Positions 26,375 to 35,801 of a DNA stretch of 64,000 nucleotides are shown piece after piece. Numbering within the stretch: the stretch's first letter is position 1; each line of letters begins with the position of its first letter. Source of the DNA: Lagierella massiliensis (GTDB lineage: Bacteria; Bacillota; Clostridia; Tissierellales; Peptoniphilaceae). A program made the position numbers and the translations under genes. The DNA is taken from NCBI RefSeq assembly GCF_001407835.1, contig NZ_CYUO01000005.1:124001-188000 (forward strand), written 5' to 3'. The notes under the pieces are model-generated. The model searched no databases, had not been told where the DNA came from, and saw only the letters and a list, made by a program, of their open reading frames with translations.

Positions 26375-27362
26375 ATTTATAGCTGATAACAGCATTATAA
26401 TTGATGAAATCATCTTTATTTTATGTGGATTGATTTGCATTATGACTGGTATTACTGGTCTTAGAAATAAAAAATCTCCTATGGGAACTTGTGCTTTTTG
26501 GACTTTACTTGGTATTTTATTCTGCACTGGAAAGTTTATAGTTGATAAGTTCCAGTATGGTGGAGCAATTGTTGGTGGTCTTTTACTTGTGCTTGGAGTT
26601 TTAACTTTGACTAAGCAAGTTCAAGTTGGTGAATTTAAAGACCAAAGTGAAGAACAAAAGGTAGAGTATGGTAAGAGAGTTGGAAATAAAATATTTATTC
26701 CTGCTCTTGCTATTGGTATTATAGCTATGATTATGGCTCAAGCTAAGAGTTTTAAGATTACTGTTGGTACAGGTGAAGAGGGTCCAATCTATTTTGGATT
26801 TTCAGCAGCACAAACTTTGGGTATATCATCTATAATAGCTATTATCATCGCCCTTGTTATTACAAAGGCTAAGTATCATGAAACTAAAGAAGATACTGCA
26901 AAGATGCTTATGACTATTGGTAGTTCATCACTATTACCACAACTTTTAGGAGCTCTTGGTACTGTTTTTGCAGCGGCGGGCGTTGGTGAAGTTATTGGTT
27001 CTGGTGTAACTGCTATTGTGCCACCTGGAGCGAAGGTTTTAGGTGTAGTTGCATATTGCTTGGGCATGGCGCTATTTACAATGATTATGGGTAATGCCTT
27101 TGCTGCATTTACTGTTATTACACTTGGAGTTGGTATTCCATTTGTAATTGCAAATGGTGCAAACCCAGCAGTAATTGGTGCTCTTGGTATGACTTGTGGA
27201 TACTGTGGTACTCTTATGACACCTATGGCTGCAAACTTCAATATCGTTCCTGCGGCTATACTTGAAACAGATAATGAATACACAATTATGAAGACACAAG
27301 CACCGGTGGCCTTAACTTTAATAGTTGTTCACATTATATTGATGTTAGTATTTGGATTTTAA
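26367..27362 (+). CDS. DUF979 family membrane protein (probable 5-oxoproline transporter subunit)
   Basis: 331 residues, about eight to nine membrane spans, with the glycine-rich GSSSLLPQLLGALGTVFAAAGVGEVIG-type core (26920-26998) and TCGYCGTLMTPMAANFNIVPAA near the C-terminus. Family DUF979, the partner of DUF969. The 8-base overlap implies co-translation and probably a heteromeric permease. The substrate (pyroglutamate or pyroglutamyl peptides) is inferred from pcp 18 bases downstream. Confidence 0.82.
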   Translation: MFKFIADNSIIIDEIIFILCGLICIMTGITGLRNKKSPMGTCAFWTLLGILFCTGKFIVDKFQYGGAIVGGLLLVLGVLTLTKQVQVGEFKDQSEEQKVEYGKRVGNKIFIPALAIGIIAMIMAQAKSFKITVGTGEEGPIYFGFSAAQTLGISSIIAIIIALVITKAKYHETKEDTAKMLMTIGSSSLLPQLLGALGTVFAAAGVGEVIGSGVTAIVPPGAKVLGVVAYCLGMALFTMIMGNAFAAFTVITLGVGIPFVIANGANPAVIGALGMTCGYCGTLMTPMAANFNIVPAAILETDNEYTIMKTQAPVALTLIVVHIILMLVFGF

Positions 27363-27380
27363 TTTAGGAGGAGTGATTTA

Positions 27381-28022
27381 ATGAAAATCTTAGTAACTGG
27401 ATTTGACCCATTCGGTGGCGAATCTATAAACCCTGCAATTGAATCTGTAAAGAAATTACCGGATGAAATTAAGGGAGTGGAAATAATTAAGTTAGAAATT
27501 CCTACAGTAATTGGAAAATCTGTTGATAAGATTAAAGAAAAGATAGAAGAAGTTAAACCTGATGTGGTACTATCCATTGGACAAGCTGGAGGAAGACCTG
27601 ACATTACAGTGGAAAGAGTTGGAATAAACTGCGACGACTGCAGAATCAAAGACAACGAAGGCAACCAACCTATTGATGAAAAGGTAGCAGAAGATGGCCC
27701 AGCGGCATACTTCTCAACACTACCAATAAAGGCAATGGTTGAACACATAAAAGAAGGTAAAATTCCAGCATCAGTTTCAAATACTGCAGGAACATTTATC
27801 TGTAATCACGTTCTATATGGTGTTGCTCATATTCAAGCAACAAAATATCCAAACATGAGAACTGGATTTATCCACATTCCATTCTTGCCAGAACAAGTTA
27901 CAGATAAAAAGAATATGCCATCAATGGCACTTGATACAATTGTTAAGGCATTAGAACTTGCAATTGAAGCAATTGTGGAAAATGATACAGATATAAAAGT
28001 TACTGGTGGAAAAACACACTAA
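27381..28022 (+). CDS. pcp: pyroglutamyl-peptidase I
   Basis: 213 residues. Cytosolic cysteine peptidase (family C15) that removes N-terminal pyroglutamate from peptides. Motifs: [15 protein letters not shown] at the N-terminus; the catalytic Glu region [12 protein letters not shown] (~78); the catalytic Cys in [11 protein letters not shown] (~140); the catalytic His in [11 protein letters not shown] (~165). All three catalytic residues are present. Third gene of the DUF969-DUF979-pcp operon; it would release 5-oxoproline from peptides brought in by transporters such as Opp. Confidence 0.95.
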   Translation: MKILVTGFDPFGGESINPAIESVKKLPDEIKGVEIIKLEIPTVIGKSVDKIKEKIEEVKPDVVLSIGQAGGRPDITVERVGINCDDCRIKDNEGNQPIDEKVAEDGPAAYFSTLPIKAMVEHIKEGKIPASVSNTAGTFICNHVLYGVAHIQATKYPNMRTGFIHIPFLPEQVTDKKNMPSMALDTIVKALELAIEAIVENDTDIKVTGGKTH

Positions 28023-28029
28023 AGGATAG

Positions 28030-28056
28030 GGGAAAGCGAGAGCTTTCCTTTTTTTA
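28030..28056 (+). terminator. terminator of the pcp operon
   Basis: GGAAAGC GAGA GCTTTCC then a long T run. The arms match those of some G-element P hairpins. Confidence 0.82.
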
Positions 28057-28120
28057 TTTTTTGTTTTGTAGGTATATGACCTACTACCATTTTATTACTA
28101 ATAAAGTTATTCATTCTATA

Positions 28121-28260
28121 CCAAAGGGCGAGGGCCTTAGGAACGTTTCGTATGTTCCTATCCCTCGCCCTTTGAAACCCACACCCTGCACCTCCAACGA
28201 TTCAGGACTGCTGTCCTGAAAACCTGCTTAGAAAGAGGAAGAAAATCTTGTTGGATTTTC
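28121..28260 (-). repeat. G element, subtype 4
   Basis: Hairpin 3 outer arms CAAAGGGCGAGGG / CCCTCGCCCTTTG, inner arms GGAAC / GTTCC. Hairpin 2 TTCAGGAC..GTCCTGAA. It completes the stem that is partly broken in the 13516 copy. Confidence 0.82.
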
Positions 28261-28456
28261 TTCTATTTTTTATTTTTATTTTGTATGGTTTTGTTTTACT
28301 TAGTTTTATTTCCTGGTATTGTCATACTGAGCGAGCGAATGCGAGTCGAAGTATCTCGAGATTTTCTTAGAAAATCTCGGTTAAAGTTTCCTGAGTTATT
28401 TTGTAGGGTGAAAGCCCTACAACTATCTTTTTTCTAATATATAATCACTTCTTACC

Positions 28457-28588
28457 TTAGGGGCAGGATTAAGGGGATTGAGATTTCCCCTCATATCCTG
28501 CCCCTAAAACCCCATCCTTTTACACCCTTAAAACGCTTGGGGACACCCCAAACCCCAGTGAAAAATGAAGAAAATCCAAAGGATTTTC
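28457..28588 (-). repeat. G element, subtype 3
   Basis: Outer arms TTAGGGGCAGGAT / ATCCTGCCCCTAA. The inner stem AGGGGA / TCCCCT is fully paired here. Confidence 0.8.
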
Positions 28589-28967
28589 TTCTCTTTTTTA
28601 GTTTTGTTTTGAATGTTTTCGTTATACGAAATGTGATAGACACACGTGTGTAATTCTGAGCGAAAAAATTTCGGAGAAATTTGTGAGTCGAAGAATCTCA
28701 CTTTTCGAAGAAAAGTGTCAGAAGGCGACCTCAGTTACTTTTCATTGAAAAGCAACTGTAAAAGTCTCCTGAGTTGGTATGTAGGTCATAGACCTACAAA
28801 ACAAAAAAACAAAATTTTCATAGAAAGTTTTTTAAAACTTTCCTTCCCACTTCCCACTGGCATTATCTATTAAGGGATCTTTAATTTTCGTCTAAAATAT
28901 CCATAACTCCCAACGCCATAATTAATAACCCACTGTATTGGGTAAATGTAAATAGAAAGGAGTTATT

Positions 28968-29953
28968 ATGACAAAAGTTTCAATTTTAAATTTAATACCA
29001 AAATTCAGAGACGAAAGTCAAATTGATGCCATAAATAGAGCAGTTTCTTTGGCACAATTTGCTGACGATCACGATTTTTATAGGTACTGGCTGGCAGAAC
29101 ACCACAACAGCCCAGCAGTTTTAGGTGCTGCCACAGACCTAATGATTGGCCACATTTTAAATAATACAAAGAGAATTACAGTTGGGGCTGGCGGAGTAAT
29201 GCTTCCCAACCACACGCCATTTCAAGTTGTCGAAAGATATGCGACCCTTAATATTCTCTACCCTGGCAGGGTTGACATGGGCATTGGCCGTGCACCTGCA
29301 CAGATATGAAAACGGCAAATTTAATTTATAGAAATATTTATAGAAAAGAAGATTTTAAAAAGGCTATCCAGGAAATGCAAATGTATATGTCTGATGATGC
29401 ATGGAATTTAGATGTCGCACCTTTTCCAGGAGCTGGCTCAAAAATTCCTCTAACTATATTAGGCTCATCGGAAACCTCTGCCCACATAGCAGCAGAGCTC
29501 GGTCTACCATATTCTTTTGCTGGCCACTTTGCACCAAATACTATTGGTTATGCCCTTGGCATTTACAGAAAAGAATTCAAGCCTTCAAAATATCTGGATA
29601 AACCTTATGTAATGCTTGGCACTTCTGTTAACATTGCAAAGACCAAGAAAGAAGCAGAAGTTCTAAAGAAGCACGCTGAAAATATTTCTCTGCAATTTAT
29701 AAGAAAAGAACGCAAGGAATTTATGAAACTAGATCCTGACAATGAGCCTGAACTCACGTCCATGGAAAAATTTATCCTTAGAACTTCCAAGGGCCTATCC
29801 ATTGACGGCGACATTGACGAAGCCGCAAAAACTTGGAAACGCATCAAAGAAGAGTACAAGCCAGACGAAGTTATCGGAGCGTCCTATATACCAGATACCG
29901 ATGTTCTCATAGATAATTACAAGTACTTTGAAGAAATAATTTTAAACGGATAA
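28968..29953 (+). pseudogene. luciferase-like (LLM class) flavin monooxygenase, frameshifted
   Basis: The two reading frames 28968-29309 and 29306-29953 are the N- and C-terminal parts of one ~328-residue bacterial-luciferase-like oxidoreductase. The first part has RYWLAEHHN, GAGGVMLPNH and VDMGIGRAPA. At 29298-29299 one G appears to be missing: with CCTGGCACAG instead of CCTGCACAG the protein would read GRAPGTDMKTANL, the family sequence. The second part has the conserved GSSETSAHIAAELGLPYSFAGHF. This is a real single-base deletion or a sequencing error. The ribosome site AAAGGAG is intact and no other decay is visible, so the event is recent or artefactual. Confidence 0.82.
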
Positions 29954-29968
29954 AATATTAAATAAATT

Positions 29969-29994
29969 ATGCACGCAGATGCGTGCATTTTTTG
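29969..29994 (+). terminator. terminator after the LLM gene
   Basis: TGCACGC AGA GCGTGCA hairpin followed by six T. Confidence 0.8.
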
Positions 29995-30580
29995 TGCTTA
30001 GATTGTAAATTAGAGTTTTTTGTTTGTTATGACTTATTTGCAAGCATCCTGCCACTAATATTAGGAATAAAATAGTTGTATAAAAAAGATTGCTGTAAGT
30101 TTATAAAACTTTCATAACAATGCCGTAAGGCGATTAAAAGAAAATACATATAAGAAATAACAGAGTAGTAGGGTATAACCCTACAAAATAAAAAAATAAT
30201 GTGCCGATAGGCACAACAAGGAAAGCCTTAGCTTTCCTACTACTTTACAAAAGGGGTCTTGGGGATATCCCCAAGTCGTTGGGAGGTAAAGGGGGTTTAA
30301 AAGGGGGATAGGAACGTACGAAACGGTGCCTTTTCCCCCTTGGTAGAATTAAAAGATAAAATATATTAGAAATAAAAATGGTAGTAGGTCATAGACCTAC
30401 AAAGCAACTCAGGGTACTTTAGCGTGAACTTTCTATTAGAAAGTTCACGAGATCCTTCGACTCGCTTCGCTCGCTCAGGATGACAAAGCGGGGTGTGCTT
30501 GTTTCTAACAACAATGCCGAAAGGCAAAGATTTTTAATAGAAAGTTTTTTAAAACTTTCCTTCCCACTTCTTACTTATCA
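29995..30580. repeat. mosaic repeat block I
   Basis: No gene. Inventory: T 30168-30184; G 30220-30343; T 30381-30400; H 30424-30448; S 30449-30484 (-, TCC/GGA). Same G-T-H-S order as in block G, again with H and S exactly adjoining. Confidence 0.8.
30220..30343 (+). repeat. G element, subtype 1
   Basis: P hairpin GGAAAGC / GCTTTCC. In hairpin 3 the right inner arm reads GGTGCC, leaving one mispair. Confidence 0.8.
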
Positions 30581-30585
30581 TAAAA

Positions 30586-30611
30586 AAAGATGCCAACTGG
30601 CATCTTTTTTA
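30586..30611 (-). terminator. terminator of the M3 peptidase gene
   Basis: AAAAAAGATGCC / GGCATCTTTTTT symmetric hairpin overlapping the stop region; it can act in both directions. Confidence 0.82.
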
Positions 30612-32297
30612 TGAGATCTTTTCTTTTAATTCTTTTAAAATATTTTCAAGTTTTGGTTTTATTTCATCAAGCACATCTGTTGTCATTGGGTTTTTAAGTT
30701 TTCCAATTTCGATTAGGTTGAAGAATGACTCTTCTCCACCTGCTTTACATAATGTTATATATTCGTCTAAAGTCTTTTTAGGATCTTCAAGGGATTTTAT
30801 TAAATATTCGAAAGCGAGTACTTGTGCCAATGTGTAGTCAATATAATAGAATGGTGCAGAGAACACATGGCTTTGTGTAAACCAGTACCCACCCTTTTCA
30901 AGAAATTCGTTATCGTAGTCTAAGTCTGGTTGGTAAATCATTTCTATTTCGTGGAATTTCTTTCTTCTCTCTTCCGGTGTTGCTGTTGGGTTTTCGTATA
31001 CCCAGTGTTGGAAGTGGTCTATTGTAACGCCATATGGTAAAAATGATATGGCCCCTTTTAGATGTGCAAATTTAAATTTGTCTTCGTTTTCAAAGAAGTC
31101 TTTCATCCATGGCCATGTTAAAAATTCCATTGACATTGAATGGATTTCGCATGACTCATATGTTGGCCAAATGTATTCTACAATCTCTTTGTCCTGTGAC
31201 ATATAGTTTTGGAATGCGTGACCTGCTTCGTGGGTTACAACTTCCACGTCGCCCTTTGTTCCGTTGAAGTTTGCAAATATAAATGGTGATTTGTATGCGT
31301 CAAAGGAAGTACAGTAGCCTCCACCCATTTTACCAGGTTGTGCGTTAAGGTCCATCAGGTCGTTTGAAATCATGAAGTTGAAAAACTCTCCTGTTTCTTT
31401 TGACAGCTCTTCATACATATGTTTTGCTTTTCCAACGATGTAGTCCTTGTCGCCCATTGGTCTTGGAGTTCCTTCTGTAAACTCAATTGGCTTGTCGTAG
31501 AATTTAAAGTCTTCTATTCCAAGCTCTTCTTTTTGTATTTTGTTAAGTTCTACAACTAATGGTGTAATGTTTTTAAGAATTTTTTCTCTATATCTCTTAA
31601 CTTCTTCTCTTGTGTAGTCAGTTCTTGAGAGTTGTTTATATCTAAATTCGATATAGTCTTTGTATCCAAGAGCAACTGCCATCTCATGACGTACCTTTAC
31701 CATCTCGTCATAGATGTTGTCGATTGTTTCCATATTTTCCTTAAAGAAGTTCCAACGTGCCTTGTAGGCAGCCTTTCTTCTTTCTCTATTGGTGTCTTGA
31801 AGAAGTGGACCCATTTGTGTAAGTGTGTAAGTTTTACCTTCAAATTCTATTTCAGAATTGGCAATTAGGTTGTCATACTTAGTAATAAGGCTATTTTCTT
31901 TTTGTAGATATGGAATAGCTTTTTCTTCTATTACAAGTGAACATTCTAAAAGATCAAGATAGTGTTTACCGATTTCTTTTTCTACCTCATCTTTATATTT
32001 TGATTCTAATATAACCTTTGCAATTTCAGAATAGTAGTTTGACATCACTGGGCTAATTTCATCCCAATAGTCGTTTTCTTCTTTATAGAACTCGTCTCTT
32101 GTGTCGATAGAGTGTCTTACGCTAACAAGGGTATATAAAGTTCCAATCTCTTTTTCAAATTTTAAGAACTCTTTAATTGTGTCTATAAGTTTTTTTCCAT
32201 TTGATGCGTTTTTCATTTTTTCTTTAAAAGACTTGTACTTTTCTTTTATATCTTCAAGTTTGGGTCTTTCATATTTCATTTCGTTAAATTTCATCAT
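30609..32297 (-). CDS. M3 family oligoendopeptidase
   Basis: 562 residues. Cytosolic zinc metallopeptidase that cleaves short peptides. The HEAGH zinc motif lies in EVVTHEAGHAFQNYM (~residue 365), with the third ligand region YESCEIHSMSMEFLTWP downstream. The N-terminal half is helical and typical of the PepF-like TIGR02289 group. The start at 32297 gives MMKFNEMKYERPK and has GGAGGG just upstream. It lies divergent from the opp operon across a 586-base gap, a sensible pairing of peptide uptake and breakdown. Confidence 0.9.
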   Translation of the reverse strand: MMKFNEMKYERPKLEDIKEKYKSFKEKMKNASNGKKLIDTIKEFLKFEKEIGTLYTLVSVRHSIDTRDEFYKEENDYWDEISPVMSNYYSEIAKVILESKYKDEVEKEIGKHYLDLLECSLVIEEKAIPYLQKENSLITKYDNLIANSEIEFEGKTYTLTQMGPLLQDTNRERRKAAYKARWNFFKENMETIDNIYDEMVKVRHEMAVALGYKDYIEFRYKQLSRTDYTREEVKRYREKILKNITPLVVELNKIQKEELGIEDFKFYDKPIEFTEGTPRPMGDKDYIVGKAKHMYEELSKETGEFFNFMISNDLMDLNAQPGKMGGGYCTSFDAYKSPFIFANFNGTKGDVEVVTHEAGHAFQNYMSQDKEIVEYIWPTYESCEIHSMSMEFLTWPWMKDFFENEDKFKFAHLKGAISFLPYGVTIDHFQHWVYENPTATPEERRKKFHEIEMIYQPDLDYDNEFLEKGGYWFTQSHVFSAPFYYIDYTLAQVLAFEYLIKSLEDPKKTLDEYITLCKAGGEESFFNLIEIGKLKNPMTTDVLDEIKPKLENILKELKEKIS

Positions 32298-32883
32298 ATC
32301 CCTCCTGTTTCTATATTAAATTAGAGTGATGATAAATTCAAGGGAATTATGAAATTAAAAATTTAATTTTTGGTGGACAAGATAGTCTTAGTCTGTTATA
32401 TTATATATAACCCTTAAAGATAACTTAAGAGTTATGGAAGTATAATTTACTAATGATAATAAAACAAAATGACTATGTGAAGCGTAATTATTCATTACAT
32501 CTGCATTAAACCTGCGGATTTAATGAATTTTTCAATTAATGAGCTCGATATTTTTTATTTAGGAAAAGATAGATATAGAACTTCAATAATGTGATATTTG
32601 TTTTGCAACATAACTATCATGGTAAAAAAATATTTGCTACTAAGAGGAATTTTATGTTATTATAATAAAAATAATTAAAGTCTTGTGATGACTCAAGTCG
32701 AGTTGTTACAAGAAAAAATTTTTTAACCATTAATGCATAAAATTATAAAAACTTTAATCTTTATGAGATGAAATGGTGAAATTTAGTAAAAAGCTTTAGT
32801 ATATAATTGAATTTACTTAAGATGAATAGAGCTTTTTATCAAATCAAGAATACATACATTAGTATGGGTAGAATGGAGAAAAT
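32298..32883 (+). promoter_or_regulatory. opp upstream region with structured leader candidates
   Basis: No ORF. CATTAAA / TTTAATG hairpin at 32504-32525. A stronger hairpin at 32681-32713 has arms TCTTGTGATGACTC and GAGTTGTTACAAGA: 14 pairs, three of them G-U, so it is designed for RNA rather than DNA. It is followed by AAAAAATTTTTT. An outer pairing ATTAAAGT (32673-32680) with ACTTTAAT (~32751-32758) could enclose it. TATAAT at 32802-32807 may be a promoter close to oppD. Confidence 0.45.
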
Positions 32884-33888
32884 ATGGAGAAGAAAAAACT
32901 TTTGGAAATCAAAGATCTTCATACATCTTTCCGTATCGATGGTGAATACTATGATGCGGTTGATGGAGTAGATTTGGATCTTTATTCTGATGAAGTTCTC
33001 GCCATTGTTGGTGAATCTGGTTGTGGAAAGTCAACTATTGCTACTACTGTAATGGGTTTACACAACATGGTTTACACCAAAGTTAGTGGTGAAGTAATGT
33101 ATAATGGAGAGAACCTTCTCACCTACGACGAAAAAAAATTCACTGAAATTCGTGGTGGGGAAATTGGAATGATATTTCAAGACCCTCTGGCTTCTCTAAA
33201 TCCTCTACATAGGATTGGAGAACAAATTGAGGAAGCTCTTATATATCATACAAAGTTGAATAAAGAAGAGAGAAAGAAAAAGGCAATTGAACTTTTGGGA
33301 CAAGTTGGAATAAATAATCCTGAAAGATGTTACAGACAGTTTCCTCATGAGTTATCAGGGGGTATGCGTCAACGTGTTATAATTGCGATAGCGCTTTCAT
33401 GTAACCCTAATGTGCTTATTGCAGATGAGCCTACAACAGCTCTTGATGTTACAATACAGGCTCAAATCCTCGATCTTATTAATAAACTAAGAAAAGAAAT
33501 CAATGCAGGAATTATTTTAATTACTCACGATTTAGGAGTTGTAGCTCAAACAGCTGATAGAGTTGCAGTTATGTATGCGGGACAATTTGTTGAGATTGCA
33601 CCTGTGGAAGAGTTATTTAACAATCCTCTTCATCCTTATACAAGGTCTTTACTTAACTCCGTTCCTCAAGATGATGCAGTTGGAGAAGATCTTCATGTTA
33701 TTCAAGGTATGGTTCCATCTCTTAAGAATATGCCAAAGACTGGTTGTAGATTCTCTTCAAGAATTCCATGGATTCCAGAAGAAGCTCACGAAAAAGATCC
33801 AGTACTACATGAAGTTTCAGAAGGACACTTTGTAAGATGTACTTGCTACAAGACCTTCTACTTCCCAGAAGAAAGGGTGAAAGAATGA
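32884..33888 (+). CDS. oppD: oligopeptide ABC transporter ATPase OppD
   Basis: 334 residues. One of two ATPases driving oligopeptide import. Walker A GESGCGKST (~residues 44-52), signature LSGGMRQRV, Walker B VLIADEPTTALDV, H-loop ITHDLG. The C-terminal oligopeptide/dipeptide extension has HPYTRSLLNSVP and the cysteines (CRF, CTCYKTF) that bind a 4Fe-4S cluster in several OppD proteins. The stop overlaps the oppF start (ATGA). Confidence 0.93.
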   Translation: MEKKKLLEIKDLHTSFRIDGEYYDAVDGVDLDLYSDEVLAIVGESGCGKSTIATTVMGLHNMVYTKVSGEVMYNGENLLTYDEKKFTEIRGGEIGMIFQDPLASLNPLHRIGEQIEEALIYHTKLNKEERKKKAIELLGQVGINNPERCYRQFPHELSGGMRQRVIIAIALSCNPNVLIADEPTTALDVTIQAQILDLINKLRKEINAGIILITHDLGVVAQTADRVAVMYAGQFVEIAPVEELFNNPLHPYTRSLLNSVPQDDAVGEDLHVIQGMVPSLKNMPKTGCRFSSRIPWIPEEAHEKDPVLHEVSEGHFVRCTCYKTFYFPEERVKE

Positions 33889-34853
33889 GTTTCTTAGAAA
33901 TAAAAGATCTTAAGATACATTATCCTATCAGAGGAGGCTTCTTCAATACAATTCAAGATTATGTTCGTGCTGTTGACGGCGTGAATATGAATATTGAACC
34001 AGGGAAGACCTATGGACTGATTGGAGAGTCTGGTTCAGGAAAATCCACTATCGGAAAGACAATTGTTGGACTTGAAAAGATAACAGAAGGAAGCATTCTC
34101 TACAATGGGGAAGATGTTTCAAATAAACATGTAAGAAAGAAGATTGAATTTAATAAAGATGTTCAAATGATTTTCCAAGACTCCGCATCTTCACTTGACC
34201 CAAAGAGAAGAGTTTTAGATATTATTGCAGAACCTATTGATAATTTTGAAAAGTCTTTAACTCCTGATGAGAGAAAGAAAAGAGTACTTGAATTACTTGA
34301 TATTGTAGGTATGCCTCATGATGCACTTTACAAATATCCTCACGAGTTCTCTGGTGGACAAAGACAGAGAATTGGAGTTGCAAGAGCTGTAGCTTTAAAA
34401 CCAAAACTAATCATAGCTGACGAACCAGTATCTGCACTGGACCTTTCAGTTCAAGCCCAAGTTTTAAACTACATGAAGGATATTCAAGAAGCTTTTGGAC
34501 TTGCCTATCTATTTATATCCCACGACTTAGGGGTTGTAAAGCATATGTGTGACTACATCTACATTATGCACAGAGGTAGATTTGTTGAACAGGGAAATAG
34601 AGATGTAATTTATAGAGAACCTGCTCACATCTATACTAAAAGACTTATAGCTGCGATTCCACAAGTTAATCCGAACATAAGAAAAGAAGTTCAAGCTAAT
34701 AGAGTTGCAGTTGAAAAATTATATCATGAAGAAAAAGGTGAGTATTATAGTCCAGAAGGTAGGGTATATGACCTTATCGAAATAGGCGATAATCACTATG
34801 CGGCAATAAAAGATAAGGAGGTATTGTACAATGTGGAAAACAGTATTGCGTAG
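33885..34853 (+). CDS. oppF: oligopeptide ABC transporter ATPase OppF
   Basis: 322 residues with the ATG at 33885 inside the ATGA overlap with oppD; an in-frame ATG at 33837 lies within oppD. Walker A GESGSGKST, signature FSGGQRQRIG, Walker B LIIADEPVSALDL, H-loop ISHDLG, C-terminal AHIYTKRLIAAIP. It forms the ATPase heterodimer with OppD. Its end overlaps oppB by 23 bases; AAGGAGG for oppB lies inside it. Confidence 0.93.
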   Translation: MSFLEIKDLKIHYPIRGGFFNTIQDYVRAVDGVNMNIEPGKTYGLIGESGSGKSTIGKTIVGLEKITEGSILYNGEDVSNKHVRKKIEFNKDVQMIFQDSASSLDPKRRVLDIIAEPIDNFEKSLTPDERKKRVLELLDIVGMPHDALYKYPHEFSGGQRQRIGVARAVALKPKLIIADEPVSALDLSVQAQVLNYMKDIQEAFGLAYLFISHDLGVVKHMCDYIYIMHRGRFVEQGNRDVIYREPAHIYTKRLIAAIPQVNPNIRKEVQANRVAVEKLYHEEKGEYYSPEGRVYDLIEIGDNHYAAIKDKEVLYNVENSIA

Positions 34854-35790
34854 AGTTTTAATTATGATACCTCAGCTATTTATACTTTCTATATTTGTGT
34901 TTGTACTTGCAAAGTTCATGCCTGGGGATCCATTCTCAGGAATGATAAGTCCTCAAACACCACCAGCAAGACTTGAGGAGTTAAGAGAAAAGGCAGGACT
35001 TAACGATCCACTACCAACACAATATGTAAGATGGTTAAAGAATGCAGCACATGGGGACTTCGGTAAGTCATATACAATGAAGATGCCTGTAAATAGAGTT
35101 ATTGGAGAAAGAGCACAAAACACTTTCTGGTTAGCACTTTTATCAATGGTGCTGATGTATGCAATAGCACTTCCTCTTGGAATTATTGCAGGGCGGAGGA
35201 GCGGCACGAAGATAGACCAGGGGATTAACCTGTATAACTTCTTAACCCTATCCATACCAGGCTTTGTAATGTATCTTGTGTCACTTTTAATCTTTGGATA
35301 TAGATTAAAGTGGTTCCCAACAGGTGGAACGGTTTCAATATCTGCAGGGACAGGTCTTTCATACATTGGATCAAGACTTTACCACATGTTATTACCTGCC
35401 CTATCATATGCATTAATTGCAACAACAGGTACAGTGCAATATTTAAGAAACGAAATTATAGATGCAAAGACTCAAGACTACGTAAGAACAGCGAGAGCAA
35501 AAGGGGTTCCTACTAAAAAGGTGTACAGTCACCATATATTTAGAAACTCACTACTTCCAATAGCAGCTTTCTTCGGCTTCCAAATCACAGGACTTCTTGG
35601 AGGTTCAGTAATGATTGAAACCGTATTTGCATATCCAGGAATGGGTTCTTTGTTTATCGAGAGTATATCCTCCAGAGACTATTCAGTTATAACTACACTT
35701 GTGTTGTTATATGGACTTTTAACACTTATGGGTTCGCTTCTATCTGACATCATAATGACCATAGTAGACCCTCGTATAAGAATAGATTAG
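34831..35790 (+). CDS. oppB: oligopeptide ABC transporter permease OppB
   Basis: 319 residues with six spans. The N-terminal RRVLIMIPQLFILSIFVFVL, then MPGDPF, is typical of OppB/DppB. The EAA loop is represented by QDYVRTARAKGVPTKKVYSHH. It forms the channel with OppC. The start is set by AAGGAGG at ~34817-34823. Confidence 0.93.
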   Translation: MWKTVLRRVLIMIPQLFILSIFVFVLAKFMPGDPFSGMISPQTPPARLEELREKAGLNDPLPTQYVRWLKNAAHGDFGKSYTMKMPVNRVIGERAQNTFWLALLSMVLMYAIALPLGIIAGRRSGTKIDQGINLYNFLTLSIPGFVMYLVSLLIFGYRLKWFPTGGTVSISAGTGLSYIGSRLYHMLLPALSYALIATTGTVQYLRNEIIDAKTQDYVRTARAKGVPTKKVYSHHIFRNSLLPIAAFFGFQITGLLGGSVMIETVFAYPGMGSLFIESISSRDYSVITTLVLLYGLLTLMGSLLSDIIMTIVDPRIRID

Positions 35791-35801
35791 GGGGTACAAG
35801 A

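Larger units (their letters stand above)
28060..28930. repeat. mosaic repeat block H
   Basis: No gene. Inventory: T 28068-28084; G 28121-28260 (reverse); S 28321-28357 (+, TAC/GTA); H 28357-28379 joined to it; T 28403-28420; G 28457-28588 (reverse); S 28650-28699 (+, TTC/GAA); H 28699-28717 and 28733-28757; T 28781-28797. Confidence 0.8.
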
